A stretch of DNA of 55,000 nt from contig NZ_CP120368.1 of NCBI RefSeq assembly GCF_029892045.1, forward strand, positions 1 through 55,000, read 5' to 3'. Source of the DNA: Sinorhizobium numidicum (GTDB lineage Bacteria; Pseudomonadota; Alphaproteobacteria; Rhizobiales; Rhizobiaceae). A program made the translations under genes and the position numbers. The notes under the pieces were generated by a model. The model searched no databases, was not told the DNA's origin, and saw only the letters and a program-made list of their open reading frames with translations. The number at the start of each line of letters is the position of its first letter. Positions within the stretch are counted from its first letter, which is position 1. This document shows positions 54,574 to 55,000 of the stretch, piece by piece.

Positions 54574-55000
54574 ATCGCCGGATCCATTCAGCTTCAATCC
54601 GTGTCATCCAATCCGGATGCGGTTCGGCGAGTGCAGGTCCGAGCTGGTCCGGGCGGAGCGTTGCAACCCCAAGGTCCAGCGCCTCGAAGGTCGATCGATC
54701 GGCGGCCGGAAGTTTTGCCAGCGACAGGACGGTCGGATCGCCCCAGACTTGCGCATCCTGCTTGCGCAGTTGCGCTTCCGGCGAGAGGAGAAAATTGGCG
54801 AAGACCAGTGCGCCGGCCTTAGCTGTCGCATTGTAAGGGATGGCAACGAAGTGCGTGTTGGCGAGCGTGCCGCCGGAAAAGACGAAGGAACGCACGCTGT
54901 CCGGCAACTCGCCGCTGGCGATCGCGGCCGAAGCTTCCGCTGGATTGAAGGCAAAGATGATATCGAGCTCGCCGTCCCCGAGCTTCTGCTTCATTTCCGG
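54557..55000 (-). CDS. ynjB: ABC transporter substrate-binding protein, C-terminal part (YnjB-like)
   Basis: The C-terminal ~147 residues of an extracytoplasmic binding protein; the 5' part, including the signal peptide, lies beyond 55000. The segment GTLANTHFVAIPYNATAKAGALV, given here only in part, is typical of the iron/thiamine-type binding lobe, and the C-terminus EAEWIRRYGAAN is complete. It overlaps the permease start by 17 bases. The YnjB assignment rests mainly on the gene order ynjB-ynjC-ynjD. Confidence 0.8.
   Translation of the reverse strand, partial: PEMKQKLGDGELDIIFAFNPAEASAAIASGELPDSVRSFVFSGGTLANTHFVAIPYNATAKAGALVFANFLLSPEAQLRKQDAQVWGDPTVLSLAKLPAADRSTFEALDLGVATLRPDQLGPALAEPHPDWMTRIEAEWIRRYGAAN

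Noticed and set aside
1..55000. A CRISPR array, prophage, insertion sequence or integrative element.
   Set aside because: No direct-repeat arrays, integrase, transposase or phage genes were found; all coding content is core metabolism and regulation with uniform GC-rich codon use.

Overview
The window is a piece of rhizobial chromosome, most likely Sinorhizobium/Ensifer. The gene content and order support this: a PHB depolymerase gene, a trpFBA-accD-folC block, the symbiosis and acid regulators ChvI/ChvG and ActS/ActR, a DivL cell-cycle pseudokinase, a short HPr kinase, the hisB-hisH-hisA-hisF-hisE-coaA cluster, hslV-hslU, pckA and glcB. Intergenic mosaic palindromes typical of these bacteria are also present. 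Codon use is uniformly GC-rich, and I see no prophage, insertion sequence, CRISPR array, tRNA or rRNA. This is core chromosome, not an island.

Layout. 1-4.0 kb: an amidohydrolase, phaZ, a small membrane protein and a YgjP-like metalloprotein. 4.0-9.2 kb (plus strand): trpF, trpB, trpA, accD and folC, ending at a terminator shared with the convergent trxA. 9.2-21.1 kb (minus strand): a tightly packed run read divL, tsaE-amgK fusion, murU, addB, addA, trxA. It joins cell-cycle signalling, tRNA modification, peptidoglycan sugar recycling and double-strand break repair. 21.4-27.3 kb (minus strand): chvI, chvG, hprK, a Man-type EIIA, HPr and ahcY. 27.5-31.2 kb (plus strand): pckA, arfB, a BON-LysM protein and alkB. 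31.2-35.9 kb (minus strand): hisB, a DUF2628 membrane protein, hisH, hisA, hisF, hisE, coaA. 36.2-45.8 kb (plus strand): hslV, a GNAT gene, hslU, a DUF1402 secreted protein, a cytochrome P450, a solo hydantoinase/oxoprolinase and glcB. 45.9-55 kb: an L,D-transpeptidase (minus), mmcB (plus), then a minus-strand run read ynjB-like (cut by the window end), ynjC-like, ynjD-like, hrpB, actS, actR.

Working together. ChvI/ChvG sits in one run with a regulatory (non-transport) phosphotransferase branch, which suggests a link between envelope signalling and carbon or nitrogen status. The AmgK domain and MurU would form the UDP-MurNAc recycling bypass. HslV and HslU form a protease with an acetyltransferase gene wedged between them. 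PckA, GlcB and PhaZ serve growth on C4/C2 substrates and stored PHB.

The most unusual material is non-coding. Two families of dispersed palindromic elements fill the spacers. Family R1 has five copies whose base changes preserve pairing. Family R2 has copies that begin exactly at the stop codons of hisF, glcB and mmcB, and one R2 copy is split by an R1 copy. Other observations are a phosphoacceptor-less histidine kinase, an AccD without its zinc ribbon, a lysozyme-like reading of DUF1402, and candidate operators before ahcY, phaZ and pckA.
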